Positions 53,801-64,000 of a stretch of 64,000 nucleotides of DNA are shown in pieces (within the stretch, counting starts at the first letter, position 1; each line of letters begins with the position of its first letter). A program made the translations under genes and the position numbers. Below the pieces are notes generated by a model, which was not told the origin of the DNA, ran no database searches, and saw only the letters and a program-made list of their open reading frames with translations. Source of the stretch: Synaphobranchus kaupii (lineage: Eukaryota; Chordata; Actinopteri; Anguilliformes; Synaphobranchidae); the NCBI GenBank assembly GCA_029718625.1, contig CM056389.1:20290597-20354596 (forward strand). The letters run 5' to 3'.

Positions 53801-55439
53801 GTGTTTTGCTTTCACCGTAAATGCAGCAGCCAATTTAGAAATTTTAGGTGCGATGAGTTGACTGAGTAATCAGCTGCTTTCACTGATCAATTAAGTTCTG
53901 AGCAACAATGTCGAACCAACAGACCATGTAGCTCTGCACAAACGGTCAGCACGGCTGAGTTTTTTTTTAATACACTAGATTTGGCAGCGAAACTAATGGA
54001 GGGAAACTTCACAACAATGACAACAATATGAAGCCTTACAATTAATAGAAATCTGCATGTTACTGCAACACCGTGAATTACAACAACATCAATTAGTGAA
54101 TATACAAAAAAAAAAAACATCGCACCTGACGGCAATAACACAGGTGTGTTTCCTTCCTTAAAACACCTGTGTTAAAGTTGGGACCCGGATATCAGCGGTC
54201 TTAGGTAACAGGTGGTACAGAATGCCCAGCACACAAAACACACATTTCAGCTACGGGCATGAAATATTTATGCCCATCCAGCCTCATAAATGACTGATGT
54301 ACCGGAAAGAAAAAAATCAGACACGCAGATGGATAACAGCAAATGGGTCACAGCGGGCTACCTGCACAATTGAACATCCGGAACGTTTAATTTGGAATGA
54401 GCTGAGTAGGCCTACAGTAGCGCTACCATGCATGATTTTAACCTCAGTGTAGATCACACTTAAAAAAACAGAATGTTCTAATTAACAGAAAAACGCAGGC
54501 AATGTTTGCTGCATGTGAAATTGTGAATGTATCATTGGAAATGTCAAGCGCGCATAATATTAACAATATCGCTGATCACTCAGTGATCATAATTCAGACG
54601 CTAGTTATTGTAATTGGGTTGGAAACATGCCGTAGATTCGTTATATAACAGACTATGTGGAAATTCACTACCCACTTGAAATATGGTCCCAGAAACTAGC
54701 GCAGCCTGTTGTGTTCAGGGACCAAATTTAGCAAGATAGCCAGCTCACTACAACAACAGGAACATGTGATATACTCCCACCGTCAAATGAACACTCATAG
54801 GTGGTTCATTCCATCTTTATGATGAACTAAAAACCAAAAACCAGACCAACATCTTAAGCAAGCTACGAAAGCTTCGCGACCACTGAATTTGAGCTAAAGT
54901 ACAACAATTATTTCAGCAAATATTTTAATCTGATTTTATAGAAATCGTTTTCTGAAACAGTGATGATTTTTTTTTCTTTCTGGTAACGTAGCCACCAGCA
55001 ACTTGTTCGGCGACAGATGCGTCTTTGCTAATTATCCAGCGAATCAATATTAATTTTGAACATATATCGACAACAAATGCAAAAGCGACCTCTATCTAGA
55101 CCATACATATTTTATAGATAGCTAGCCATTTGTTTTTGGCTGCACACACGCACACATATCATGGTTGATGAGACACGAACAGCCTACAGTATATGGCGAG
55201 CAAACGTAGGCTACACCATTCAGCATGCGAATTAATTTAAAATGGATTTTTACCCTTTGCACGAGTGGCCTGCGGTTTATTTTGGCATCTCCTCGACAGA
55301 AATTTCATCCAGTATCCGTTTCAATTGGATCATACAAAGTAATTCATAAAAGCAGCTGTCCGCTTGGCAATTTCTTTTCTCAATTGTGTTTTTTTTCCCT
55401 CTCGTTACTGATGGACTGACAGAGGCTGGAGCCAGGGAA

Positions 55440-55600
55440 GGACAAAGCTCCACCCCTAGCAACCAATGAAATACCATCTGTCCTGAGAATGAGGGAAAGA
55501 GCCGCGTCTATTCGCTAACGACAACGTCAATCACCGCGGAGCTTCTTTGTTTCCTTGGAGCGAGTTGCCATGAAAGATGCTCTCGTGAAGTACCGTAGCA
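55440..55600. promoter_or_regulatory. Possible promoter-like patch
   Basis: The patch contains CTAGCAACCAATGA and GTTGCCATGAAA, both resembling RFX X-box halves, with CCAAT and a CpG-rich stretch (GCCGCGTCTATTCGC, CAATCACCGCGGAG). No adjoining exon is recognised. The assignment is weak. Confidence 0.2.
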
Positions 55601-56296
55601 GGTGCGGACGAGGCGTGCCTTCCACTTCGCTATAAAAACCGTCGCAATCGAAGAAAGCTTTTTAAACAATACGCGCGTATTGGGCACGTCTGGAAATTCA
55701 CAGTTAAAACTGAAATCGGTTTGCAACAGCACGTGGTATTTTAAAAGTTTCGATCCCAACAGTAGACTACGACCTAAATATAAACATAAAAATAAACGAA
55801 TGCAAATATCTAAACGGAATATCTCATTCTAAATTAGCAACTGCAAAAATACGCTATCCTCGATTTAGCAGAGATGGATCACAAAGATAGGCCTATGTTT
55901 AACCATCTACAAGCGCAAGAGCATCAATGCATAGCCAACAAAATAGGCTACGACGAAATTGCTTTCCTGAGATGGCTTAGTAGCAAGCGATAGCCTTTTG
56001 TTAATCTATCACAATGCGCCAGCAATCCTGTCCCAATAGTTAACGTTTTGTGAGTGCAGCCGAGACAGCTACATCTTTTCGCTGCGATGTTTTGAGACGA
56101 ACCAAATTATAAATACATGGTCATTTTCGCCACTTCGCTGGCTTATGCGAAATTTCACTAAAGTCAAGACCTCACAACTTAAAATTGGACTTTATAGGCT
56201 ACCTACATACCACCAGTGGAGAGATCAGTAAAATAGATCAAACAGAAATAACCTACTAAAAAAAGACATCATGGCATTGTGTTTGACGGTCTAACA

Positions 56297-57039
56297 CAGG
56301 GGTTCTCAATCCTGGTCCTGGGGGACCCCTGTGTATGCTGGCTTTCGTTGCAACCGCAGTTGCAATCCCAGAATTTTAACAAGCTGTTAATTTTTCTTAA
56401 TTAGGTGCTTGTCATGTTTGGAGGAATGATTCACCCTCTTAAGCCACATTATATCAGAAATAGCTATGGATGCCATGTAGAATAAACACCCCATGTTCAC
56501 ATTGTGCTATATTATTTAAAAAAGATAAGAAAATTATTTAACAGATCCATTTAAAGACTGATTTGAATCAATAGGCTCCTAATTGGTGAAAGTGTGGACA
56601 CATGGCCACTAAAATTAACCATTTCGTAGATAATGAAGAATTCAAACACAAAGCAAATGATAACGAGCCAAACCTGCATTGTCTTAAGCTTAAAGAAAAA
56701 ATTGAGTTAAACACATGTGTTCAACAACCTAATTAGGAGCCTATTGATTCACTTCACTCTTTCATTTGAGTGAAAATACATTATTTTGTAACCTTTTCTT
56801 ATGTAATTGTTGCAATATAGCACAATAAGCACAATGTGAACATGGGGAGTTTGTTCTACATGGCATGCATAGCTATTTCTGACATAATGTGTCTTAAGTG
56901 GGCGAATAATTCCTCCAAACATGAAAAGCACCTAATTAAGAAAAATTAACAGCTTGTTAAAATTCTGGGATTGCAACTGCGGTTGCAACGAAAACCAGCA
57001 TACACAGGGGTCCCCCAGGACCAGGATTGAGAACCCCTG
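56297..57039. mobile_element. hAT-like element with long inverted arms and perfect 8-bp TSD
   Basis: GTCTAACA occurs at 56289-56296 and 57040-57047. The ends are CAGGGGTTCTCAATCCTGGT on the left and, backward on the right, CAGGGGTTCTCAATCCTGGT. The inverted similarity extends for most of the element (CAATCCCAGAATTTTAAC, CTTAATTAGGTGCTT, TTTGGAGGAATGATTC on the left have partners on the right). No transposase. Confidence 0.9.
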
Positions 57040-57706
57040 GTCTAACAGATAATCTATTTTCCGAGCCACACCCATGTAATAATGACGCGGAACACGCAGG
57101 TCTCGCACAGAATCTTATTAGGCTACGTCAAATGTATAGCAGAGTGACCTGCATCAGCGTAGGCACGGTAGGCACCTCGTACCTACCTTTCCCATCCTGA
57201 AAATAAGCTGTTTGTCTATAACTCTCCCGTATGCAGTCCACTGACTACCAAAAACAATGGAGTGTAGGGAGGCCCATGTTGTTTAAAAATTCCAGACCAA
57301 CTTCTGCTCTTAATTATTTTTCCCTTTACATAATTGAATATTTTAGCTACATTTATTGCCTAAGGTCAGAGCCACATGTTGGGCTGATTAAATTTCCCAG
57401 CTAGTTCATCAAAATGTTATTGCAATGTTTTTTAAATGTTGCAGTAAGATTAAAGGGGAATTCCACCAAAAAATGACGTTTTATTTGTAGAAGAGTAGCT
57501 GTCCTCCTGATTAAAATGAGCTCTCAGCCAGAGAAAAACGGGGAAAATACAGCCATTCACTAAGCTTTATTTAAGAAAACACAGGCCTTCATTCATATAC
57601 TTTTGGTATAGTGAAAATATATAAGCAAGCCTAGCCAGAAGTCTGCGACACTGACTCGTTAGGCCTACTAATTTCTCCTCCCGGTCCACCACCAGTCATC
57701 GCTTAC

Positions 57707-57881
57707 CCGAGGCACTCCCGGATTGGCTGCACGTGGCACCAGTTCTGGCTGCCGCCCCACGCCTTCGGCCAATCACCTCGGGCGTGTACCTGGGCTCAAA
57801 GCCTTCCACCTCCGATTTAAGGTACATTTCTCGGAAGGTCTTGTCATCGAGTGCATGCTCCACAAAACCGTTGGAAGCCAT
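57707..57881 (-). CDS. Small ORF with splice donor inside a TTAA-flanked DNA element
   Basis: The ATG at 57881 opens MASNGFVEHALDDKTFREMY followed by LKSEVEGFEPRYTPEV and a Ser/Gly/Arg-rich end. A GTAAGC donor lies at 57706. The peptide looks like a genuine N-terminal exon. It lies within the 57454-59550 element, so it is probably carried by it. I have a weak recollection of similar multicopy fish proteins annotated as P2X7-like, but no diagnostic domain is visible here. No second exon is evident between the donor and the element end about 250 bp away, so the gene is probably truncated by internal deletion. Confidence 0.35.
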
Positions 57882-57963
57882 TGTACTGGAATAATTGGTA
57901 ACTTAGCTAAGAACTCTTTGAGCTAGCTGTTTACAGTTGTAGGAACATTTTCACCGCCTCTCT

Positions 57964-58640
57964 GGCCTTGTCCAAATCAGCGTACTTGCCTACTATGAGC
58001 ATGCCAGTTGAGTATACTTTTAAAAAAGCTGTTAAGTATGCGATAAAACACTAAGCAGTAGCTATACAGTATGCTAGTATACAGTAGGCTACACAGGACG
58101 CAGCTCGATAGGGCTCTGATCGGACGCAGGCTCCCTCCCTCTCTCTGGGGCTGTGTCCGAATCAGAGCCCTATCTACTGCGTCCTGTCTCCTGCGAACAG
58201 TGCACTGGCAGAAGTGTGCTGTTTAATGTGCAGTTTAGCAGTCCGCGAAAAATATCCGCCATACTATTTTCCAATAGTGGAAGTGTCGTAAGCAGGTCAT
58301 AAGACGTCCCACCAGTGTTGCCATGTCTGCGGTTTTACAGCTAAATTGGGATACTTTCAAAGTGCAGTCACTGGTAAAAATTAAAGCACACACTTATTTT
58401 AAAAAGTAAAAACATGATGATTTCTATTTAAAATACGTTGGTTTCGGTAAAAAAACAGCCTATAATTTGGGCTAGTTTTGAGTCGCCATTTGGCTGGAAA
58501 GTCTTACAAGATCTGGTAACCCTGAGCCCCACTCTTGCGCTGCCATGTCACGTGTTGTTTTTGTTGTATTTGAAGGAAAACGTCAGCAAAGCTGTGCCTC
58601 ATTTTTTTTAAACGAAGCTTCACATCATATTTATGTGAGC
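57964..58640. mobile_element. Two GTGTCC-type MITE copies nested in the TTAA element
   Basis: The first copy 57964-58131 starts GGCCTTGTCCAAATCAGCG and ends CTGATCGGACGCAGGC. The second starts GGGGCTGTGTCCGAATCAGA at about 58147. Its far part (58565-58640) matches, in reverse, the text around 27820-27900 (CAGCTTCG, ATGAGGC). Confidence 0.55.
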
Positions 58641-58767
58641 AAAATATTTGTGTACTTCTTGAAAAGTGTGCTCCCGAATGTATTCAGCGAAACCCCCGAA
58701 GTGGGGGTTTGAGGGTACGGAGGCAGGCAGGTAGTGAGGGTCTCTGGGTAGGCAGGAAAAATGGGAA

Positions 58768-58800
58768 GAAGAAGAAGAAGAATCAGAAGAGGAAGGAGAA
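58768..58800. repeat. GAA-rich tract
   Basis: Short AAGAAGAAG run; the minus-strand leucine-rich frame over it is compositional. Confidence 0.7.
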
Positions 58801-60572
58801 AAACCGCAAAATAACCCAAGTTTGGGGCTTTATTGTGTGGATGTGTGAAGTTGTATCTGAATGCTGTGTGGTTACATGAGGTCAGAACATACAGAAGTTA
58901 ATGTTTTTAAGGGCTGACAGTCTGTGGTCATTGTGGTTACTTCTGTAGAAAACCCTGAAAAGTGCCAAACTCTCGGTGCTGTATAGGTATGGGGCATGCC
59001 CCGCCAAGCCGAAACTTGGCGGATGGCATACCTGCCATCCCAATTTGGCAAAACCTTAGCTATTATTTCGATATATTATCTGATGAATGAGCAGTACACC
59101 AAGTAAAAACGACACGTGAGTGATGAGTTCGTTTCCATGATGAACACTTTAACACTTCAACTAACTATTCCAAATCCAAATACTGATAACGCGGACAACT
59201 ATTCTCAAGGGCAAACAAACGAGTGTTTGGCTCAGACTCAGAGGATTTCTTAGTGGGACAGGACAGTTTTATTCGCCTCAAATTATGGGAGGAGTTATGT
59301 AATGAGATAAAGGTATGTAATTGGTTGAGGTTTCACGCCGACGTCGCCATGGACCCATTTTCGACTCCACCCTTTTTTTCCAGCATACAGGAATAAAGAG
59401 ATTGCAATGGAATTTATTCCTCGCACTTTATTTGTGCTCAATACATACCTTAATAGCCATAAATAACGTGGTTATAAGCATATTATGGATTTCCTTGTCC
59501 GTCACTTTAAGTAGGCTAAGGTTAATGTTGTTTTTCGGTGGAATTCCCCTTTAAGGTAATCTGCCAAGAAAATAAATAACACGTTATTATTATCTGCCCT
59601 ACCGGAAGCAAGCTGGCATATTTCATTGTGGTTATATAATTTGATAATTATAAAAATGTGAGATATGCTTGAACAAGGTTTTTTGTGCCTTTGTGCACAC
59701 AATCAAACACACGCACACAACACATAGATCCTTCCCATTATTGCAGACAGTTTGGTTCGTTTCATTTATTTGTAACAAATAGATCTTTATGTCGTGTGAT
59801 CACAGGATGCTGGGTCAGTTTTCTCTGCCTTTCAGGCAGCTGGCGCAGGTAGAGCATTATGGCTGTAGAGGTGGAGGCCTCGTTAAAAACATGAGACCCC
59901 AAAAACGGGGCGGTTCTGTGATTGTGTGGCTTTTCTGCAAGTCTTCGGTAAGAAACAGTCTCTCCCGTATGACAACGAGCAATGTCTAAATGCAACATAC
60001 AAATAAAGGTTGCTGAGAGCTTTGGGTTTCGGAGATTTATAAGGAAAAGCATACATTCCCTTCATAAATTATACCTGACATCATAAAAAAAAACACATAA
60101 ATGAATTCACAATTTGGCCTTGAGTACATATAGAAATGTCGCCATCTGCTGGTGTGTACTAGGTACTGCACATAGATTAATCCCAAGTGTGAAACAGGCT
60201 CATGAGGGTTATCTATTGTCTTGTCCATTGGTAGCACCCCCCTAGATATTAGTCCGTGTATCTCTGTCAAGCACCACAGAGAGAGACAGCCCATTCGCCA
60301 TCTCCAATCATGCGACATCACTTCCTCTTCTGTACATTCACAAGGGGAAGTGAACAAGTTCCGCAGCGGTAAATCCAACGGCGACCCAAAAGTCACGCCC
60401 AGACTTGCTGTGGGATTTTCGCAAACCCCAACCCTCCCGATTCCTCCCGACGGAATCCCGAAGACGGGTGGAGGACCAAACACGACAGCACTGACTGGTG
60501 GAGGGATATTACAGGGCGGGGCTTCTCTTCTCTCCATGCTCCGACCCCCCTCTCCACCCTTCCCCCGGCCAG

Positions 60573-60838
60573 TCATCCGTACTTGGCGTCGGTGTGGACG
60601 ACGGCTATCCTGGGCAGGCAGGGCTGGTGGTGGTAGCAGGCCTGGCGCGGGGCGTCCATGTAGATGACGGAGGTGGTGAGGCTCTTGCGTTCCTTGCGTT
60701 GGGCGGAGTGCCTCTGCCAATGACACAGCAGCAGCCCCACCTGCTCGCGGAAGAAGCTGGTGGTCAGGGTGTAGAGGATGGGGTTGAGGGCGCTGTTTAT
60801 GGGCAGGACGAAGATCACCACCCAGGACGTGATGGTGC
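60573..60838 (-). CDS. rxfp2: rxfp2 last coding exon (TM7 and C-terminal tail)
   Basis: RXFP2 (LGR8) is a class A leucine-rich-repeat GPCR for INSL3/relaxin-type peptides that signals through Gs and cAMP at the plasma membrane. This 266-nt exon has acceptor TTCTCAG. It completes the Gly of the motif EIPG and encodes TITSWVVIFVLPINSALNPI followed by LYTLTT (TM7 with the NPxxY-type NPILY), a short helix 8 (SFFREQVGLLLCHWQ) and a basic tail with KSLTTSVIYMD. The stop TGA is at 60575-60573. The tail ends differently from mammals, as is usual for this region. TTSVIYMD is closer to RXFP2 (STSIVWIED) than to RXFP1. A possible polyadenylation signal on this strand is near 59,765. Confidence 0.9.
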
Positions 60839-60984
60839 CTGAGAACAGAACAGGGGGTTGGGAGTCAGTCAAGTCGTCATTCCTCTTCACGAAACCGATG
60901 ATTTATATGTTTGTTAATGTGAAAATAATAACAATGTAATAAATTAAAAGTATTTAACAGTTACACATTGTTTTTATCGAAAAT

Positions 60985-61075
60985 AAACTTGTGTCCTGTT
61001 GGGCTTGAACCCTCAATCCTCTTGTGTGAGAGGCAGCAACTGTAACCAGTAAGCCACAGTAGCTTCATGTAATAC
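60985..61075 (-). mobile_element. tRNA-like SINE head, reverse
   Basis: On the minus strand: TGGCTTACTGGTTACAGTTG (A-box region) and GGGTTCAAGCCCAAC (B box). The cloverleaf is not convincing. Confidence 0.5.
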
Positions 61076-61401
61076 ACAAGGCCATATAGCTGTTTTGTCT
61101 GTGATTCTGTGATGTGTGCACTTAGTTTGAAGCGTTTTTATTTGGCGATATGCTTGGTATATGCTTTCTTCAGGAAACTGATGTTTTATTTCAAACGCCT
61201 CGCTGTAGGCAACTGCAACCAATTTAGCAGGCGGGGATTTCCACATAACAGGATAACTCTGAGAACAGCAAGGCCGTATCGTCACAGTGAGATTTCAGTT
61301 GATGAAAATGCACTAGAATCAGGTTTAGGAGTGTGATTTATACATATCGTTAGCCGCCGATACTGGCTAACGTATTTACCCTGCTTTCTGGAACAGACCC
61401 C

Positions 61402-61551
61402 AGTGGGGTCTTCCACAAAGCAGGGTAAATACGCCTGGAACAGCTCTTTTTTTCCTTCAGTTTATGTTCCAGATTTGAGAGGGTTCCAGGTTTTACTCAG
61501 TGCAATTATCCTGCAAACTCAGTAATCCTGTTTTGTGAAATAACCCCCTGA
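61402..61551. mobile_element. Palindromic MITE, copy 4 (diverged)
   Basis: GTGGGGTCTTCCACAAAGCA at the left; the right half has TTTTACTCAGTGCAATTATC and CAGTAATCCTGTTTTGTG. The left half is partly replaced. Confidence 0.6.
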
Positions 61552-61552
61552 A

Positions 61553-61754
61553 AACAGGATTATCAAGTTATCCAGATAACTGTGAGAACTATAAGGCCGT
61601 ATCGTCACATTAGTGAGATTTCAGATGATGAAAATGTACTAGTCATACATATTGTTAGCTGCTGATATTGAAGAAAGTTTCTGAGGTTATTTCATGGTAT
61701 TATTTTAGAGTTATCTGGCTAACTTGATTGTCCTGCTTTGTGGAATACTCTCCA
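61553..61754. mobile_element. Palindromic MITE relative, strongly diverged
   Basis: CAGGATTATCAAGTTATCCA at the left and TTATCTGGCTAACTTGATTG then TCCTGCTTTGTGG at the right form the inverted ends. Confidence 0.5.
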
Positions 61755-61760
61755 GGGGAC

Positions 61761-62372
61761 CAGCAGTTCAAAACCTTTAATCCCTATCCGATTGGATTAG
61801 ATTTGGATTTTGGGTAGTTCAAAACCAAAAAACAGGATTGGGATCACTTTTAGATCCGATCGAATCAGGAAATCAAATCCAAGCTTTAATCTGGATCAAC
61901 TCAATGTTTAGTTCAAAACAAAAACATAGAATTGGGATCAGTTTGATCCAAAAAAATCAGGATTACCTTGATCCAATTGGAGGGGTGGATTTAGAGTGGA
62001 TTACCAGAGTACAAAAATGTACTATACTATATTAATTAAAAAATATGTTTCAATATAAATAAGTTTGTAAGTTTGTAATTTGAAATAATACATCACTTGT
62101 AGTTGATGGTTGATAAATTTCCATTTACATATTTTCTTGTCACATTTGTTCTACATCTCAGAATGAGTCTGATCATAAAATGATATTTAATCATTATTTC
62201 CTTAATAAATGGCTCTAAATTGCTATACGGTCTGTCTTCCTTATGTTGTTCTTCATATCCAATAGATATACAGAGACAAAATATTACTGAGATGTCTGAT
62301 CCTGGATCACAAAATATGGGGATTTCTAAATCTGATCCGATCGGATGGGGATTAAAATTTTTTGAACGACTG
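61761..62372. mobile_element. Foldback element with AGTTCAAA ends
   Basis: The left end CAGCAGTTCAAAACCTTTAA continues TCCCTATCCGATTGGAT; the right end backward reads CAGTCGTTCAAAAAATTTTA then ATCCCCATCCGATCGGAT. The interior has further GATC/GGATCA palindromes. Confidence 0.65.
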
Positions 62373-62381
62373 GGCCCAGCA

Positions 62382-62529
62382 GGATATTCCACAAAGCAGG
62401 ATTACTGAATTAGCTGGATAACTGCACTGAATAAAACCCGGAACCCTCTGGAACATGGACTGAAGTTCTGGATTTTACTCAGTGCAGTTATCCAGCTAAC
62501 TCAGTAATCCTGCTTTCTGGAATAACCCT
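62382..62529. mobile_element. Palindromic MITE, copy 5
   Basis: GGATATTCCACAAAGCAGGA at the left and CTGCTTTCTGGAATAACCC at the right, with TAGCTGGATAACTGCACTGA and its reverse complement inside. Confidence 0.85.
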
Positions 62530-62998
62530 GGAGTCTAAAGCTCAGGTTTGAATCCCCGGACCACAGAGCCGCATTACGCCTGGAACAGCTGCTGCTTGTC
62601 TCACACGTGAGGACCAGCTCTTCCAGTTCGGCTGCGGTTCTGCGGTCCTGGAGTGCTGCCCTGAGGTTTAAACGCCTGCTTGTTTGATTTCAGTTGCCTC
62701 GCACTGTTTATCTCAAATCTGTAACTCATATTTAAGTCTCCCATATTCTTGTGTCCATTTGCTGTGTTATTTTAATACTTAATTTATTCTATTAATGTTT
62801 CATTATTATTTTTTTTTTTTAATGGTTTGCATTGGAATGTAAGCACTTTGGACTGCACAGCTGTACATGGAATTCACGTTATAACTAAAGTTTTTTTTTT
62901 TTTTTTTAGATACTACAACAACTGCTGCTTCTACTCCTGCTACAACCACTACAACACTACTACTGCAAATAATCATACTAATACTTATTATGATGATG

Positions 62999-63055
62999 AT
63001 GAGTTGTGTAAGTCACTCTGGATAAGAGCATCTGCTAAATACCTGTAAGGTAATG
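62999..63055 (+). mobile_element. SINE 3' tail
   Basis: GTGTAAGTCACTCTGGATAA then GAGCATCTGCTAAATACCTG is the conserved tail of tRNA-derived fish SINEs. Confidence 0.65.
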
Positions 63056-63147
63056 ATAATTATCATCATCAACAATAACAATAAAAAAATTAAAAAATTT
63101 AAAATAATAATTTAAATAAAAAATCTAGCATTTTAAAGGTAACTTTC

Positions 63148-63152
63148 ACACA

Positions 63153-63195
<43 letters not shown>
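63148..63195. repeat. CA microsatellite next to rxfp2 TM5-6 exon
   Basis: (CA)n 25 bp beyond the exon donor; reads (GU)n in the transcript. Confidence 0.95.
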
Positions 63196-63197
<2 letters not shown>

Positions 63198-63219
63198 GTC
63201 ATGCCATCACCTCACTGAC

Positions 63220-63437
63220 CTGGAATCTCCACCTCCAGCAGGGAGAGCATCTTCACCAGGAAGATAGGCAGCCAGCAGAGGGCGTCGGAGAAGACGATGA
63301 AGAAGAACCGGTTGGCCACGGCGACGTCCTTGTGCAACCGGCTGCGCAGGTCGGAGGCGTTGATGCCCGTCTTGTAGATGGAGTAGAACATACTGGAGTA
63401 GGAGAACACGATGACCAGAAGGCCAGCAGGTTGAGCC
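63220..63437 (-). CDS. rxfp2: rxfp2 penultimate coding exon (TM5-TM6), with apparent frameshift
   Basis: The exon has acceptor GCACAG and donor GTCAGT. The reading expected after the acceptor is Leu-Asn-Leu-Leu-Ala-Phe (start of TM5). One base is then missing, and the frame that continues reads [32 protein letters not shown] and [19 protein letters not shown] with [10 protein letters not shown] (TM5, ICL3, TM6). [17 protein letters not shown] is diagnostic of RXFP2. The break is around 63418. Everything downstream is intact and joins the last exon in phase, so a sequencing or assembly error is as likely as a true lesion. Confidence 0.88.
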
Positions 63438-63847
63438 CTGTGCACGCAGAGACAGACGGACAGACACAAATGAGAATGAGGAATAAAGTTCTTCAATAGG
63501 CTGTGCTGGTGACAGAGCAGACCCAAATCAAACACGTATTTTAAAAACTGTAAATACTGGTAAAATATAGACAACTTATACCCATATATATGACAAAATG
63601 CCTTCTATGTCTGTAAATACAGAAGTGTATTTAAAAATATAATGCACAGTAGTTTATTTACAAAAGAATAGGGGAATATTTTAAAGTTTTTCCCATATAT
63701 TTTCCCATATATTGTGCAGAGTTGCAGTATAAACAATATATTTAATGTCAGTATATGTTCGGCATGGTCCATTTTTTGTAAGGATCTCCAGGGATCTTAT
63801 TGGCTAGGCTTAAGAGGGAGATTCTGCAGGGCTTCTTTGATCTGGAG

Positions 63848-63883
<36 letters not shown>

Positions 63884-63906
63884 AGACTGCAGGCTGGACT
63901 CTGGAG

Positions 63907-63945
<39 letters not shown>

Positions 63946-63965
63946 CTGCAGGCTGGACTCTGGAG

Positions 63966-64000
<35 letters not shown>
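63438..64000. other. rxfp2: rxfp2 intron, runs off the right edge
   Basis: No exon seen. From 63840 it holds a 59-bp tandem unit made of a GT microsatellite plus AGACTGCAGGCTGGACTCTG, starting at 63843, 63902 and 63961; the array continues past the window. Confidence 0.75.

Larger units (their letters stand above)
57454..59550. mobile_element. 2.1-kb TTAA-flanked DNA element
   Basis: TTAA stands at 57450-57453 and 59551-59554. The terminal inverted repeats are AGGGGAATTCCACCAAAAAA and, backward, AGGGGAATTCCACCGAAAAA. It carries the ORF at 57707-57881 (minus) and nested fragments of the GTGTCC-type element (57964-58131 and 58147-58640). TTAA with AGGG ends points to Kolobok- or piggyBac-like transposition; no transposase domain was recognised. 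Confidence 0.8.
38029..60572. other. Interval between the candidate fry exon and rxfp2
   Basis: About 22.5 kb without a recognisable protein gene apart from the ORF in the transposon at 57454. It holds SINEs, long-inverted-repeat elements, the 47-bp array, CACT tracts, nested hAT-like elements and a 2.1-kb TTAA element. Stretches 38590-38890, 41240-41780, 44880-45240, 46380-47100, 51190-52100, 52100-52850 and 54200-55430 show nothing I recognise. Confidence 0.6.
60839..63219. other. rxfp2: rxfp2 last intron
   Basis: Between the last two exons. It holds a tRNA-like SINE head in reverse (60985-61075), palindromic MITE copies 4 and 5, a foldback element (61761-62372), a SINE tail (62999-63055) and a CA tract (63148-63195). 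No further exon is expected from the receptor's structure and none is seen. Confidence 0.7.

Noticed and set aside
60037..60726. 229-codon minus-strand ORF overlapping the rxfp2 last exon
   Set aside because: It is a shifted-frame shadow of the rxfp2 coding exon continuing into 3' UTR sequence.

Overview
The window looks like nuclear DNA from a ray-finned fish. Coding sequence is sparse and split by GT-AG introns, both recognisable genes are vertebrate genes, and the rest is packed with microsatellites, minisatellites, tRNA-derived SINE pieces, LINE 3' tails and many palindromic (foldback) DNA-transposon derivatives. I see no bacterial operon, CRISPR array or rRNA. The species cannot be fixed from the sequence alone.

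Two genes are supported, both on the minus strand. (1) fry (FRY, furry homolog) occupies roughly 1-25,444. Eight coding exons read from high to low coordinates (25444-25375, 13304-13102, 8097-8044, 7554-7415, 6093-6003, 5471-5392, 5199-5119, 1579-1411). They join in phase into the first 296 residues of the protein; the rest lies beyond the left edge. (2) rxfp2 (relaxin family peptide receptor 2) is present as its last two coding exons (63437-63220 and 60838-60573), covering TM5 to the C-terminus; the upstream exons lie beyond the right edge. In human, RXFP2 also lies directly upstream of FRY in the same orientation, so the order looks conserved. The TM5 exon of rxfp2 carries an apparent one-base deletion that breaks the frame.

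A further coding-like exon at 38028-37839 (minus) has an ATG, 63 codons and a GTAGGT donor in phase 1. That is the phase needed to splice into fry exon 2. I propose it as an alternative fry first exon about 12.5 kb upstream of the recognised one.

The remainder is introns and intergenic DNA. Main tandem arrays: 34-bp (9765-10045), 39-bp (17697-17846 and 19639-19868), 32-bp (23273-24120), 43-bp (25043-25240), 35-bp (31624-33590, about 56 copies), C-rich 22-bp type (34318-34878), 54-bp (36736-37259) and 47-bp with higher-order structure (43609-44777). Main mobile elements: a TTAA-flanked long-inverted-repeat family (13768-14509, 40558-41234, 42973-43444), a 2.1-kb TTAA-flanked element with a small spliced-looking ORF (57454-59550), hAT-like elements with 8-bp target duplications (56297-57039, 50874-51069, probably 49397-51165), a GGGCC-ended element family (11325-11496, 50530-50704 and one copy split by another insertion at 12226-13080), and a recurrent roughly 150-bp palindromic element (33839-34005, 49421-49567, 53123-53292, 61402-61551, 62382-62529). 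Several repeats sit within about 20 bp of fry splice donors.
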